From: Arachnopeziza araneosa
Lineage: Eukaryota > Ascomycota > Leotiomycetes > Helotiales > Arachnopezizaceae
Direction of reading: 5' to 3'
Assembly: GCA_003988855.1 (NCBI GenBank)
Contig: QYAI01000105.1
Span: 1-64,000, forward strand
Length of the DNA: 64,000 nt
Shown: in pieces, positions 1 through 11,621 of the stretch
Position numbering within the stretch: the first letter of the stretch is position 1
How the letters are laid out: each line of letters begins with the position of its first letter
Notes under the pieces: generated by a model
The model's input: only the letters and a program-made list of their open reading frames with translations
Told to the model about the DNA's origin: nothing
Database searches by the model: none
Made by a program: the position numbers and the translations under genes

Positions 1-3000
1 TAAATTACTATGTGGTGTTGATGCCTGGTACATGGGTGGCGCACGACGCTAGTGGACAGGATTTAGCACTCTGCCGGACAGGATTTAGCAATCCCCAAAG
101 CTATCGATAGCGTAGGAGTTGCGTATATAGGGGCGTTCAAGATTAGGCACGTGTATTATTGGGTACGGCATGCATGATATGCATTATTCTTCATGGGGCA
201 TGCGTTTACGCTATAGATATATTTACCTATAAATATCAGAATAAAGTAATTCTCTCTACAGCACATCTTCACATTCTCAACTGGAGCCTCCACTTCCAAC
301 TCATTGAGCAAACCGCATGAGCTGAGGGAGCAGCGCCTATGGAGATGGGTAAACCCGCCACCAAAGCCCATGTTTAAGACAAATAAAACACAAATGACAT
401 TTCATTTCCCAACAGATCAGAACCGTGCGTTGTGTTACCCTGCGGCTTGCATCCCGTCAACCTGGCTTGGCGAGTCAGCCACGGCTTTTGTGGGGTCTCG
501 TGATGTTCCAAAAGAGACTGGTTTGTTGCATTTCGCTGAGGCTCTCTCAGCGCCATGTGGAGTAGGAGTCTGAGTTTTGAAAATAAGGAGCCGCTTGCTC
601 AGGCTGTTTGTTGGTGGTAGGATTTAGAGTGCGAGTCATTTTTGGGTGTGAGATTGAGTAGGCCGATCTCCAGTCTGGAGTTTTGCGGGGAAAGAGAGTT
701 GGTCCTAAAAGACAAGTCTGATTGATTTGAAAAAATCCGTTTGATTTACACTGGATATTTTGAAGTCTTCTTTATTGGAGTGAGTTTTCAGCAATTACTT
801 GAGTGTCTTATGACTACTTTCGATTTATTTATGTTGATAAGGATTTATCCGAAGATGCCGATTTGGTTTGTTTTTCCTTTCTTACACCAAGGTTATGTAG
901 CGAGTATAAGTAAAGACTTGAACTCTAAGCATCGGCGAACCTTCTACCCGCGAACCCTATTACTTGGAGCAACACGTACCTGAAATTATTTTAGGCCGGT
1001 GAGCCTTAACTCGGGTGTTTTCAACTATATTCCTTCTGAAACGAATTACCATTCTAGATGCTTTCTCCTTGGTAAGAATAGAGGAGGCTCAATAAACTCA
1101 GTAGGCCATGTTTATTATGGTATAATCCTAAAGATTGGTTGCTCATGACAATCATAGATCCAGGGGTCCAAGGTCTTTCTTTTGAGATATAGCGGGTCTC
1201 CTGGAAAAAGAAGCCACTGAAAAGTAATTTTCGGGAGCAGTAGGATTAGCAGTAGGATTTGTAGCAGGGACCGGGCTCTGAGGCATGGTAACGAGACTCA
1301 CAAAGCGAGAAGGCACTTCTTGACATAAAGATAGAGACAAAGGAGTCGAGAATGGCCTTATGCGAAAAGAGGAGAATCCAAAAAGACCCATCGCCCAATG
1401 CACGAGTTGTTAAGGCAGAGGTATTACAAAGCATTGCAAAGAGTACCATTCTATCGCTGAAGTAGAAATCATGCCGCATAGCCTCTCCCAAATGTGCAAA
1501 ACATATCGGCACCGTGCATTATAATGGACGATCATGTTTCTTAAGTGATAAGCTTCGTCGCAGTCATCTGTTCTAGTTGAGCAAAGCTTTGGTAAGGAAC
1601 AATATCCCGAAAGGATGATCATACGAATACTGATAATTACAAACATTATCTTGATACATATAAACAGGGACCAACAAATAGGAGGTGGAGGGCATCTTGA
1701 ACTATCAGTCGTTCTAGATTCCATATAACTGCTTTCGGGATTCTCGTCTGACTGGAAGAGGTGTAGCAGATCTCAAATCCAGCGAGTGTATGGCTTGAAC
1801 ATGATGTGATAGCGACCCAATCGGTTTATATAATTAAAGGGAAATAAAAAGGAAACTTCAAGGAGTCTCAGATCTCAATGACACCCTGACAGTCTCGAAA
1901 CCGCGGGGTAGTCTTGTTTGCATCGACAAGGTCAACTCCATCGCCAGGTGTTCAACATTGGACGAATCTTTCCAGCGTCAACATTTCCAAAAGAGTGTTT
2001 TGCACGGCGGCTGGCCATCGCTCAGCCTCGAGCCTCCTGGCCCATTGGCCTTTGGTTGCCGACGACATGAGTCTCTCGGATGTTTTTGTTCTGAGCTCGG
2101 GACGGGCCAGGTGTCAATGCATTGCCGACACATAACATCGAGGGGCATGGAATGACTTAATGCGCCAGGGAATCTATACAGAGGGAACGTCAAGTAAAGA
2201 TATGGCGATGATGCTTCACTGAATCATGCCCGTCAATGAACAATGCCGACAAAAGTCCTCTGGCCAAATGACTGTTGATCAACACACGATTGGGCCGGTT
2301 GACGCCGTTGCGCACCCGAAAATAGGGTGAATTTAGACGCCTCTGAATTAAACTATTCTTGTCGCCTCATCCACCACCTCATTTCGCGGATCAAGGACAT
2401 GGGTGCGAGTGTCCAAGATTGCACAAAGATATCGGCAGGCAGCGTCGAGGTTATGCAACCAACTCTGCACGTCCTGAAACCAATAGGAGGTCATGGAAAA
2501 GCAGAAACACCGGAAATGATGCGGTGGTCATGGTGGAGTAGGTGGCCATCTGCGGCACCAGGAGGAAACCAAACCGAAAAAATGGAGGAGCACGGCAGGG
2601 CAGGGCAGGGCAGGGCAGGGCAGGGAAGGGAAGGGAAGGGCTCCTCGAACGTGAAACAGAACCGACAACGGCGATGCGCACGATATCTGTTGTGATAATC
2701 ATGACAATAATAGAATCGGGAGGGATACCGGTCTCCAGGCATCTGACTTGGTAATGGCGAGATGATGCTGCTTTCACGCGTGCAGCACAGATGAACGGCC
2801 ACCCCCCCAGAATAAACAATCGCGGCCAATAGCGTCAACGGACCGTCAGGTACTGGGAGGCTGGTCAGCGTGGAAATTTAATTGCAGATGCAGCCAAATC
2901 GAACGACATGGGTCTGCACCACCGGCCGGCCCTTCCCCTTCTCAGAGTTCGTGTGCTTCCCTCGCCTCTCCCATGCAACGAGCCAGCCTGCCCTGCAAGT

Positions 3001-3273
3001 CTCCCAAACCCCAAGCCAGCCCAGCCCAGACATTTGGTCGTCCTCTTCCCTTTCTCTCCCTTCAACGCTCCTTCAACAGCTCCAGTCACTCGTTTGGATC
3101 CCTTTGCTGCTCGAAAACCCCCCCCCAATTCCACGCCCCGTCGTGGTCGACGTGTTGTATGCGTACCGACGGGAACATTTTGTTTACATCGCCGCCTTAG
3201 TCCCCAGGAGCCCACACGCGAACAACTCAACGGCCAAAGCGCGTAGATGCAGTGAGCGAGGACACCTACCACG
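1..3273. other. Gene-free left interval
   Basis: No reading frame here has a recognisable protein family, and the open frames are short and overlap on both strands. A 15-bp direct repeat (GGACAGGATTTAGCA) occurs at 54-68 and 76-90. The stretch from about 2930 to 3270 is pyrimidine-rich and lies immediately before the SH3 gene, so it is probably that gene's promoter and 5' leader. The rest may be promoter, regulatory or decayed sequence; I cannot tell which. Confidence 0.5.
2591..2640 (+). repeat. G-rich pentanucleotide repeat (CAGGG)n/(AAGGG)n
   Basis: The + strand carries about six consecutive CAGGG-type units followed by three AAGGG-type units. This gives nine runs of three Gs spaced by two bases. 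Such a series of GGG runs has the form needed for a G-quadruplex on the + strand. It lies in non-coding sequence about 630 bp upstream of the SH3 gene start. Confidence 0.85.
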
Positions 3274-5351
3274 ATGAGGGAGGATATCTCTGGGCACAAT
3301 CCTGACAGCGCCGAATCATCGCTGGCCCTTTCGCACGATGCAATTGAGTCTGATATGATGGAGTCGAGAGAGTTGAATCGTGAGCCATCCATGGCGGCGG
3401 GGAGTGTAACAAAAGACCGGCCTCGAAAGCGAAACGGCCGGCCCACAGGATGGAATACCAGAACCCTTCTTCTCTCAGCTCTTGCAGCAGCGCGTACGGT
3501 CGTGGCCCAAGACTGCATATCGCTCTCCGGTTCGAAGCAATGCCCAGCTTTCAATTCAGCGTCAATCTCGACCGACAGCACTCTGGTCGGGTTTTTGTAT
3601 GTCTCGTCCAACTTCCCAGAAATGTGGGCTGTGTTCTAACGTGGATAGCCCATTCCTGCAATATGTTTCAAGTACAGAAACTTTCGATCAGCAATTGAGT
3701 CAGTATGTTGCAACAAGTTATGTCCAGGAAAAGTATGCGCAACCTTAACAGCCTTATCGCGGCCGTGACTGATGATATTCAGGTACCAAACCCTTCTTGG
3801 ATGCGGTAACATCAACCTTACGAATACCACCGACCTTTACGCCAGATTCACGACCACAGTAATATGTAATGCTATAATACAAAATTCCCGGACACCATGC
3901 TCCTTATCAACCGCAGCTTCGCAGCCAGTCTGTGCTGAGACCTGTGTAAGTTGTGCCCGACTAAATTAATATCGCAGAGTATTAATATTCCATAGGCTCA
4001 ACAAGCTGAAAGCGAAGGTGTAATTATTGCTAATAGTGCTCTTTGCTCGAATGCAGGTAGCAATGCTGCTTCACAGATTAGAGCTGATTTTACAAATTGC
4101 GCGTTGCCAGCAGACTCTTTGACTGGTAGCTGCATTAACGGAGCCCAGAACGAACCAGATAACTGTGGTTTTGGAAACAGCACGGTTGGACTCTGCCAGT
4201 ATTGTGGGGCTGGGGGTCAGAATAGTACAGACACTTGCTGCTACAATTCCAATGCGCAGCAAAGGTGTGCTGGAATTGTACTTCCAACAATTACTGCGTA
4301 CATGACCTTCGCGACGAGTTCCGCGACGAGCTCTGCAACAGCTTCAACGTCGTCAACTTCAACGTCATCAAGCCCGCCGACAGCTCCTGCCGTTACCTCG
4401 AACTCTAAGAGCAGACTTTCCGGAGGTGCGATTGCGGGTATTGTTATTGGTGCTATAGTTGGGGCTTTGCTCCTCATCGGATTAATCCTTCTTCTAATTC
4501 TTTGCCTTCGCCGGAGACGTGGTAGCCAGCATGGCAGTATCTTAAACCACCCGTCACCTACTAGGAAACCGAGCGGGATGGCATACAATCCGGTAGAAGC
4601 GACGCCGGCACCAGGATATGAAGTCCTTCCTGGAGGTCGCATTGCCCGTATGTCGGCCTTACAGGGACACTCGGGAGACTCGCCGACCAGGGGCTCGTTA
4701 GCTGGAAATGGCGCTGCTGAGGGCGTTGCTGGAGCCGCGGCAGGTTATGCTGCTGGTCGACGAAGACATGATGTATCATCTTCGGATGAGTACAGTCCTG
4801 TCTCTAATCAAGGTGGAGTTTTGAGACCTCCTCCTGCGGGACGACGTGCTGGATCATTATCCAGCAATTCAGTACTTGGGATGGAAGATCCATCTTCACC
4901 ACATTCTGGGAGCGGTGGCGACATGTCGTCTCCTCAAGGTGTTGCGAGCCAGCAATCGGAGCAGTTGCAATTCTTCAAAGATTATTATTCTCAAGACGAA
5001 ATTCATCCCGGTGATAAAGTAGCAACCCTTTGGGCATACCAGCCACGTGCGGGAGATGAATTTTCCCTGGAGAGGGGAGACATGCTAAAAGTCGTAGGCA
5101 TCTGGGATGATGGCTGGGCAACTGGAGTAATGATTGAAGATAGAGCGGAGGACTGGGATGTAAAGCGTCACGCTCAACGCGACAGTGGCGTGTCGAACAC
5201 GTCAGGCCAAAGAGAAGACTCACCTGCTGTGAGTGGTGAAATCAAAGCATTCCCTCTGGTTTGCGTATGCTTGCCAGATCATTGGCGGAAGACGATAGAA
5301 GGAGACGGGTCAACAGAGACAGGTTCCAGTGCAGCACCTGGTGCAGCCTAG
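3274..5351 (+). CDS. Single-pass membrane protein with C-terminal SH3 domain
   Basis: Proposed exons are 3274-3596, 3649-3732, 3783-3945 and 3996-5351, giving 641 residues. A hydrophobic stretch at about residues 63-78 ending in VVAQ looks like a signal sequence or anchor. It is followed by a Cys-rich, N-glycosylation-rich extracellular part, then a Ser/Thr linker. A strong transmembrane helix lies near residues 332-360 with a basic stop-transfer (RRRR), then a long low-complexity cytosolic tail. The tail ends in an SH3-type domain (about 530-620, core ALYDY-like segment ATLWAYQPRAGDEF, then WDDGWATG). This layout resembles fungal Fus1-like membrane SH3 proteins, so a role in polarity or cell-wall signalling is inferred only. 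The SH3 domain has an insertion of about 35 residues before its last strand. The start could instead be Met40 (3391), which would put the hydrophobic stretch closer to the N-terminus. Confidence 0.75.
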
Positions 5352-6500
5352 TGAACCAAGTTCTGACCATTAGTTTTACGGCCTCACGACGTTATATTTC
5401 ATTCGGTTCTGGCGTTAAGGAAGAACAGTTTCCAGTTACCCTTTGAACGCCGTCATACATGCTTGTGGCATCCAATACTCTTCAACCGCAGGTCATAGCG
5501 CCTCAATATCAGCTCGCTCTACTTTTCTAGCTTCACTTCACGCCCGTTACGTTCTAGACCTTTGCATCAGATTCCATATATGATAATATGGTGTCTCTGG
5601 CCTACGCTCTGTTGAGGCCTTAACGCTTAATATTGACGATTCCGATGCATTGTTTTCGTTTTGATTATCAGAGTACGTTCCGTACCTTGAATAACCGATC
5701 CTTCTACGGTTCTATATACCCAACTTTTTTTTGTATGGATTGTCTTGGATGAGGCTACATTGGGTTTGCTTCAAGTAGATATGGGTGGATAGTAGTATTG
5801 GCAGGTTTTGGTAGACGAGCAGAGGAGATGAACGCTGGGCGCTAGACGCTAGATGCTGTTTGAAAGCTGAAAGTAGAAGAAGCTGCGGTATCACTGAGCT
5901 GTTAAGGATTATGAGTAGTGTTTATAGAGCAAAAGGAATGTATATATAATATGATGCCTTTCTTTGTGCTGCTCGTTGGTCTACTTCTAAAACGCTAAGA
6001 AGGAAGCAACGACGTCAATTACCGTCTGGTTCAATCAACCATGTTCTTGTAAACTGCAGAGTGCTTTTAGACAAGGGAACTCTCTTAGTATCCCAGCTTT
6101 CTTCAAAAAAAACCCCCCGAGGTAAGAGAGGGCCTTAGCAAAAGCATCTAGCCTACAGAAATTTCCAAATAATTATTGATCTGTCCCGAAATATGTGTCA
6201 AATATCAAGAAACTCCTGAGATGCGGCATAGGTTACATTCATTGAAAGCCTATGTAATAGTAGTGTGAAACGGACTGGGTAGTTTCCCTTCACAACAGAT
6301 CTCTTACCTAGTAACTACAGTAACGTTAAAAGTATCCGAAGAAGCTCTGGGAGAGAAAAGACAATAATTGTTCAAGAGGGGTTGAAAGTACCCCTCGAAA
6401 ATTTCTCACCGCCTCATTGGCGAGTGGCAGAATCTGTTCATCTTGAAATATTTCGACTCGCAGCTGGAACTCTACATCAAACTACGCACCAACAGTCACA
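5352..6500. other. Intergenic: SH3 gene 3' region and BCP1 promoter
   Basis: About 1.1 kb between two genes in the same direction. It holds short A/T-rich and C-rich runs but no frame with family resemblance and no RNA gene that I can recognise. Confidence 0.5.
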
Positions 6501-7443
6501 ATGGTCAGAAAAAGAAAAAACCTCGATCCCGAGATTTTAGAGGATGCCCCTCCAGCGAAGAATGCCGAAGACAGCGGCAGCGACGATGTACGACCCCTTC
6601 TCCTTCCTCACTACTCTACCCACCAAACCTATGCGAGCTAACGATCATCAGGACGTAGATATGGTAAACGTCGAATTCGAATGGTTCAATTACAAGCCAG
6701 ATGTTGATTTCCACGGCATCAAAAGTCTCCTCCGGCAACTCCTCGACGTCGATTCTCAACTCTTCGATCTCTCTGCCCTTTCAGACCTCATCCTATCCCA
6801 GCCAACCGTCGGGTCAACCGTGAAAGTAGATGGCGAGGAAACAGACCCGTATGCCATCATCACCATCCTCAATGTACGGGAGCACATGAAAAACAAGAGT
6901 TTTGCCAGCCTAGCGGACTATATTGCTGAGAAGGCGCGAGAGAATGCGGATTTAAAGGTTGTGGACAAGCTCATCTCGTCCGAGTCGAAAGCGGAAATCG
7001 GGCTAGTTTTGGCAGAGCGGTTGATCAATGTGCCGTCTGAGATCGCGCCCCCGATGTACACCATGCTCATTGATGAGATCGAGGCGGCCGTGGAGGATAA
7101 AGAGCCGTATGAGTTTACGCATTATCTAATTCTGTCGAAGACTTATCGTGAGGTGGAATCGGTGCTGGATCAGGAGGATAAACCGAAATCAAAGAAGAAC
7201 AAGGCGGGGAAGGCAAGTAGGGAAAATTTTTACTTCCATCCGGAGGATGAGATACTGCAGAAGCACGCATTAGCTTTCGGCTCTTTCGATTATACAAAGG
7301 ATGAGGGGGAAGGGATAGCAGATAGTAAGAGGGCTTTCTCCGAGTTGGGGATTAAGCCGCAAGGATCTATGATTTTAATAGAGGCGAGCAAGTTTGAGGG
7401 TGCGGTTAAAGCTATTAGCGAGTATCTAAAGCCAGCACAATAA
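6501..7443 (+). CDS. BCP1: BCCIP-family protein BCP1
   Basis: Exons 6501-6587 and 6652-7443 (292 residues). The first exon encodes a basic start (MVRKRKNLDPE) and an acidic linker; the splice restores VDMVNVEFEWFNYKPDVDFH, the family signature. The remainder is the BCCIP/Bcp1 fold, including YEFTHYLILSKTYREVES and the C-terminal FYFHPEDEI segment. In yeast Bcp1 is an essential nuclear protein needed for export of the lipid kinase Mss4 and acts as a chaperone for ribosomal protein Rpl23; human BCCIP binds BRCA2 and p21. Length matches the family. The 64-nt intron has a GCTAACG branch site and CAG acceptor. The stop is 27 bp from the convergent ARO7 stop, so their 3' UTRs probably overlap. Confidence 0.92.
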
Positions 7444-7470
7444 ATTTAGGTTGCTTTCAAAACCAATCCG

Positions 7471-8314
7471 CTATTCAGGTATTAACCTCTGCATCAGATA
7501 ATCGACCTCCACTACTTTGGTGATTGGGATCACAAAGTTCTCGTACATCTTCACAACTGCATCAACATTAATCTTTGCCAGTCCCTCAGCGCCTGTACTA
7601 GGATCAGTGCCATACGTCCTCGCTTTCAGCGCTAATCTCTCCAAAACCTGCTTCTCAACTGCTTTGTTGGTAATTGCTTCACCAATCCCATCTGTATCCT
7701 TTGCTTTGATTAGCGCAGTGAATTTATCCTTCTCTGTGCGGAACTTGGATTCTGCCACAAATTTTCCAAAATGTATACGTCGTGAGAGAGCTTGTAGACA
7801 CAGAATGTCTGCCGTTGCTGCAGAGCCATAATTCTCCTCTGTCTCTCCTCTATCCTGCCTTCCAAAGTCCGCACATGCCTCTGGGAGAAATTGATGTATG
7901 TAATGCTCTTTGATTTTATCATTGACGTTGATATCATTCTTATATAGTATCTTTGGATAATGAAGCGGCTGCAAAATCGGCGTCTGGAGTGCGTCGGGGA
8001 AGAAAGGGTATTCGTCAGGGGATTGGAAGCGTCGAATCAAGGAGTCGAGCTTTTCTCGTTCTCGTAATGTCCAGTCGAGGAAACTGAGGTCACTGTTTGG
8101 TATTTTGACTGCGCCGGCGCTGTAGATTGTGCCATTGAGAGGAAATTGAACTCTTTCAATGAGGTGGAAGGTGATTGTATCCTCTAACCGACTAGCAGTG
8201 TTCTCAGCACAATAGAATCTTGGGTAGATTAGTAGGAACTTACATCAACTGAAAGCGTATATTAGAGAGATCTAATGCTTTATGAGGGTCAGAGAGATCT
8301 ATAGCACTGTCCAT
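7471..8314 (-). CDS. ARO7: Chorismate mutase (AroQ, eukaryotic type)
   Basis: Exons 8314-8244 and 8191-7471 on the minus strand, 263 residues (yeast Aro7 is 256). It converts chorismate to prephenate at the branch point to phenylalanine and tyrosine. The sequence follows yeast Aro7 throughout: an N-terminal helix around SNIRFQLIRLEDTITFHLIER, then FLDW, RRFQSPDEYPFFPD, CLQALSRRIHFGKFVAESKF and the C-terminal VEVDYLMQRL. The regulatory and catalytic helices are both complete, so tryptophan activation and tyrosine inhibition, as in yeast, are expected but not shown. The 52-nt intron (GTAAGT..TAG) interrupts codon 24. Upstream, 432 bp separates its start from that of MDV1, so the two probably share a bidirectional promoter. 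Confidence 0.95.
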
Positions 8315-8746
8315 GCTGACTCAACCACCCAGCAAGTGGGGTAGAGTAAGCGTAAAATTGGTTGAGACTTTCTGGGTTGATGATATTGGAGTTCTAGTGT
8401 TGAGGTGCGAGCTACACAGTAGAGAGTACAGTGAGCACCAGAATCTGGAGCCTAATATCCTGGAACGAACCGGCGAAGGTAGAATTGTTTTCGGAGGTTC
8501 GCTGTTTATGACTTGTTCTCGCGAGGACAAGCAGCTACCCCTGCAGGTGAAAAAGCCCCTCGACGCCACAACCTGGACCTTGTTGTGGCTTAAACGCGCC
8601 AGCCAGCATCATCGTTCACACGACCAAGATGAACAAATCTATCAAAATCTACTGCCTATCGCCTCATTCAGCTCCCGCGGACTCGGACACGGAGACCCAG
8701 GCAAGGATACAGCTTTACATGTTTGGAATACGGTGAACGATCTCCT

Positions 8747-10875
8747 ATGGCTGGCTCGAGTAGCCATAATGCCTCTCCCTTCGAAGGACTGGCGGAGGAT
8801 GATACTGCTATAATATCGGTAGGTACTGGCGCATTCAGTAAAAAGTTGATTTCCTAATTCAAGAAAGACGAGGGGACTAGAGGCATTTGGGAGAAAAGTT
8901 ACAACCACAGCTACGCATCTCATAGGGGACCCAATGACCACTAGTACTCACTACCAAAATGCAATGACCGACCTGCATAAACAACTACGGAGGCCAAACC
9001 TACAGAGAAGCGTCTTCTCATTTGCCAAAACCAGTCCTACAGATCTTGTACGCTCGAAACTATCGACTTCAGAGATACAGTACCGTGCCTTGACATATTT
9101 GCCCGATGAACTTTTAAGAAATATTCCTGAGGATGAAAATGTATACTCATTATTCCAAGGTTTCCAGGCTACCATGCCTGAGAATAGCCCAAAAGGGAAG
9201 CGCCATGGAAGGAGGGTGTCGAGGGGGAGGAAGCTTCTCGAGGACGAGAAAGCCGAATCTGATTCAGGAACTCCACCCTCAATAGGGAAGCTAAAGAAAG
9301 AAAAGCACACGCTGAATCATCAGCTAGAAATGATGAGCATTCGCAAGAACATGGCCAGCAGCGAAATACGGGAGATTGACAACAAGATAGTCAATCTCAA
9401 CAGCATGAGGAAGATAGTGTTGGACCGGTTAGCAGGGTTAGAACAAGAAGAGGCTCTTTTGGAGCACGACAGTACGTCCAAGGGTGACAAAGACTGGAGA
9501 GTGAGGACTAATCTTTGCTAGTTCTTGATGTTGAAAATCGATTGGAAGACGCGCAAGAATTGCTAGATGACGCAGAGACGCTTGCTCAAGCTTCAAAAGC
9601 CGAGGAAGAGCTCGATATTCCCGATGACGATGCCATGGATGCCTCATTTATGTCTGAGTCAATCTATGAGAAGCTGCCATCCGCAAGTAGCACACCCACT
9701 CGACCAAAAAGACACAAAACCGTCCGGCGCAAGTCGATGCCTATACTCCATGAACACTTTGAGCCAGGTTCTAACATTAGAGAGATCCACGCTCATCGAG
9801 ATGTGATTACAGCCCTCGACTTTGATGTTCCATTTGGTACAATGGTTAGTTCTGCGCTTGATGATTCTGTGAAAGTATGGGATATGAACGCCGGCCGATG
9901 TATAGGCCTGCTCGAGGGCCATACTGCATCTGTTCGTACCCTACAAGTTGAAGATAACATTGTAGCAACCGGATCAATGGATGCTACTATAAGGCTCTGG
10001 GATCTTAGTAAGGCGAACTACGTGCCACGGAGTAATCGGATCAACAAAGATGATGATGAAGATGAAGATCCACTAGCCTTTGGAAACCCAGAGGATGAGG
10101 ATATTGAACCTCCTGCCGGTACTATGGCTGATTGTCCGCTTTTCACGCTTGAGGCACATGTGGATGAGGTTACTGCATTACATTTCCGAGGCGACACTCT
10201 GATTTCAGGATCAGCCGACAAGACCTTGCGGCAATGGGACCTAGAAAAAGGACGCTGTGTCCAAACTCTGGATGTCATGTGGGCAGCAGCGCAGGCTTCA
10301 GCCTCAATGGGATCAAACGAAGGCGCTTGGCGACAGACAGGAAAGACTGCGGACTCTTCGGCTGATTTTGTAGGTGCTGTGCAGGTCTTTGATGCAGCAC
10401 TAGCGTGCGGAACTGCTGATGGCATGGTCCGACTGTGGGACTTAAGAAGCGGCCAGGTGCACCGAAGTCTCGTTGGGCATACGGGTCCTGTAACATGTCT
10501 CCAGTTTGATGATGTTCATCTCGTAACTGGAAGTATGGATCGAAGTATCAGAGTGAGTATTTTTGTGAACCCATGTATTTCTATGCTGACAATGCCTAGA
10601 TCTGGGATCTCCGAACTGGTGCCATTTACGACGCCTATGCATACGATTCACCTATTACTAGCATGATGTTTGATAGCAGGAGAATTGTTGCCGCGGCGGG
10701 CGAAGATGTGGTAAAGGTGTACGATAAAACGGATGGACGCCATTGGGATTGTGGCTCAGGTGTATTGGCGGAAGAAGAGAATAGATCGCCTGCCACTGTG
10801 CAAGAGGTAAGAATCAAGGATGGGTATGTTACTGAGGGTCGGAAAGACGGTATGGTTGGCATTTGGACTTGCTAA
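8747..10875 (+). CDS. MDV1: Mitochondrial division WD40 adaptor Mdv1
   Basis: Exons 8747-8818, 8868-9471, 9522-10552 and 10600-10875 (660 residues). The first short exon joins to give AIISTRGLEAFGRKVTTTA, the conserved N-terminus of filamentous-fungal Mdv1. An N-terminal Fis1-binding region precedes a coiled coil at about residues 162-222 (KLKKEKHTLNHQLEMM...). A C-terminal WD40 propeller (about 310-660) shows repeats such as DSVKVWDMNAGRCIGLLEG, TIRLWDLS, LRQWDLEKGRC and VRLWDLRSGQVHRSLVGHTG, with an acidic insert (DDDEDEDP). Mdv1 bridges Fis1 on the mitochondrial outer membrane to the dynamin Dnm1 during fission. Filamentous fungi usually have one Mdv1/Caf4-like protein, so this is probably the only copy. 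Confidence 0.93.
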
Positions 10876-11235
10876 AGTCTGACTACCATTCTCAATCTGG
10901 ATTAGATCATTGCTGGGGTGTTGCGGCTGGGAGGTATGCATTTGAAGGACTTGTAGATATATGTACAATTACAAGTGGGATACTACCAGTATATAGAAAT
11001 GCCACATTCTTGCTCTACTCAGTCATCAAGTTTTTCTACCATCGCTTGATATCTTTTTCGCTAAAATACTTGTATCTAATATGAAATGTTGGTATGATTT
11101 GGAAAGTGATATGTGACGAGACATAGCTAAATGGCTTCTTTCTTTCTCACTTATTAAGACGAATTTGCTACTCAAAAACCCCAAGAAGAGCTGACATACT
11201 ATTTCAATATATCATTTGTGTTGAAGGTAAGAACT

Positions 11236-11269
<34 letters not shown>

Positions 11270-11621
11270 ATGTGGCAAGAGAGTCTCGCCTAACTCCTTG
11301 TTTAGTAAATCGTCTATTTTTCACAGAAAAGGATATGGAAAGCAGAGCAGTCATCCACGAATGTGTGTAGCATAGTAATGAGTGTATATTTATCCTAAAT
11401 GTTTATATATATATGAGTGTATTATTTCAAAAGAGGGTTCCGGAACAAAATTACCGCGAAAAATAAATCAAACGACAAAATTCAAACGCTGTTAGATCCA
11501 CCACTAATTTCCACTTTCCAAATTGATTTTCTGACTTAAGCTACCAAGTAGCTTTGCTAAATTTGATTGCCTTGAATTTGATGTTGCAGCCGTTAGAGCT
11601 TTGTCGGCGCTGGAGAAGGAT
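10876..11621. other. Intergenic between convergent MDV1 and MFS genes
   Basis: About 750 bp, A/T-rich, containing the poly-C run listed separately and a short TA-rich stretch around 11403-11415. No coding frame seen. Confidence 0.6.
11237..11269. repeat. 33-base poly-C homopolymer
   Basis: An uninterrupted run of 33 C residues lies in the gap between the 3' ends of MDV1 and the MFS permease. Nothing else in the window has a homopolymer this long. The exact length may be an assembly approximation because such runs are hard to sequence. Confidence 0.9.

Noticed and set aside
2865..3611. A 248-residue open frame on the minus strand
   Set aside because: It lies antisense to the first exon of the SH3 gene and its leader, is rich in Arg and Gly as expected from reading a C-rich strand backwards, and shows no family resemblance.
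8313..8813. A 166-residue open frame between ARO7 and MDV1
   Set aside because: It begins within one base of the ARO7 start codon, runs through the divergent promoter and over the first MDV1 exon in another frame, and has no conserved motif.
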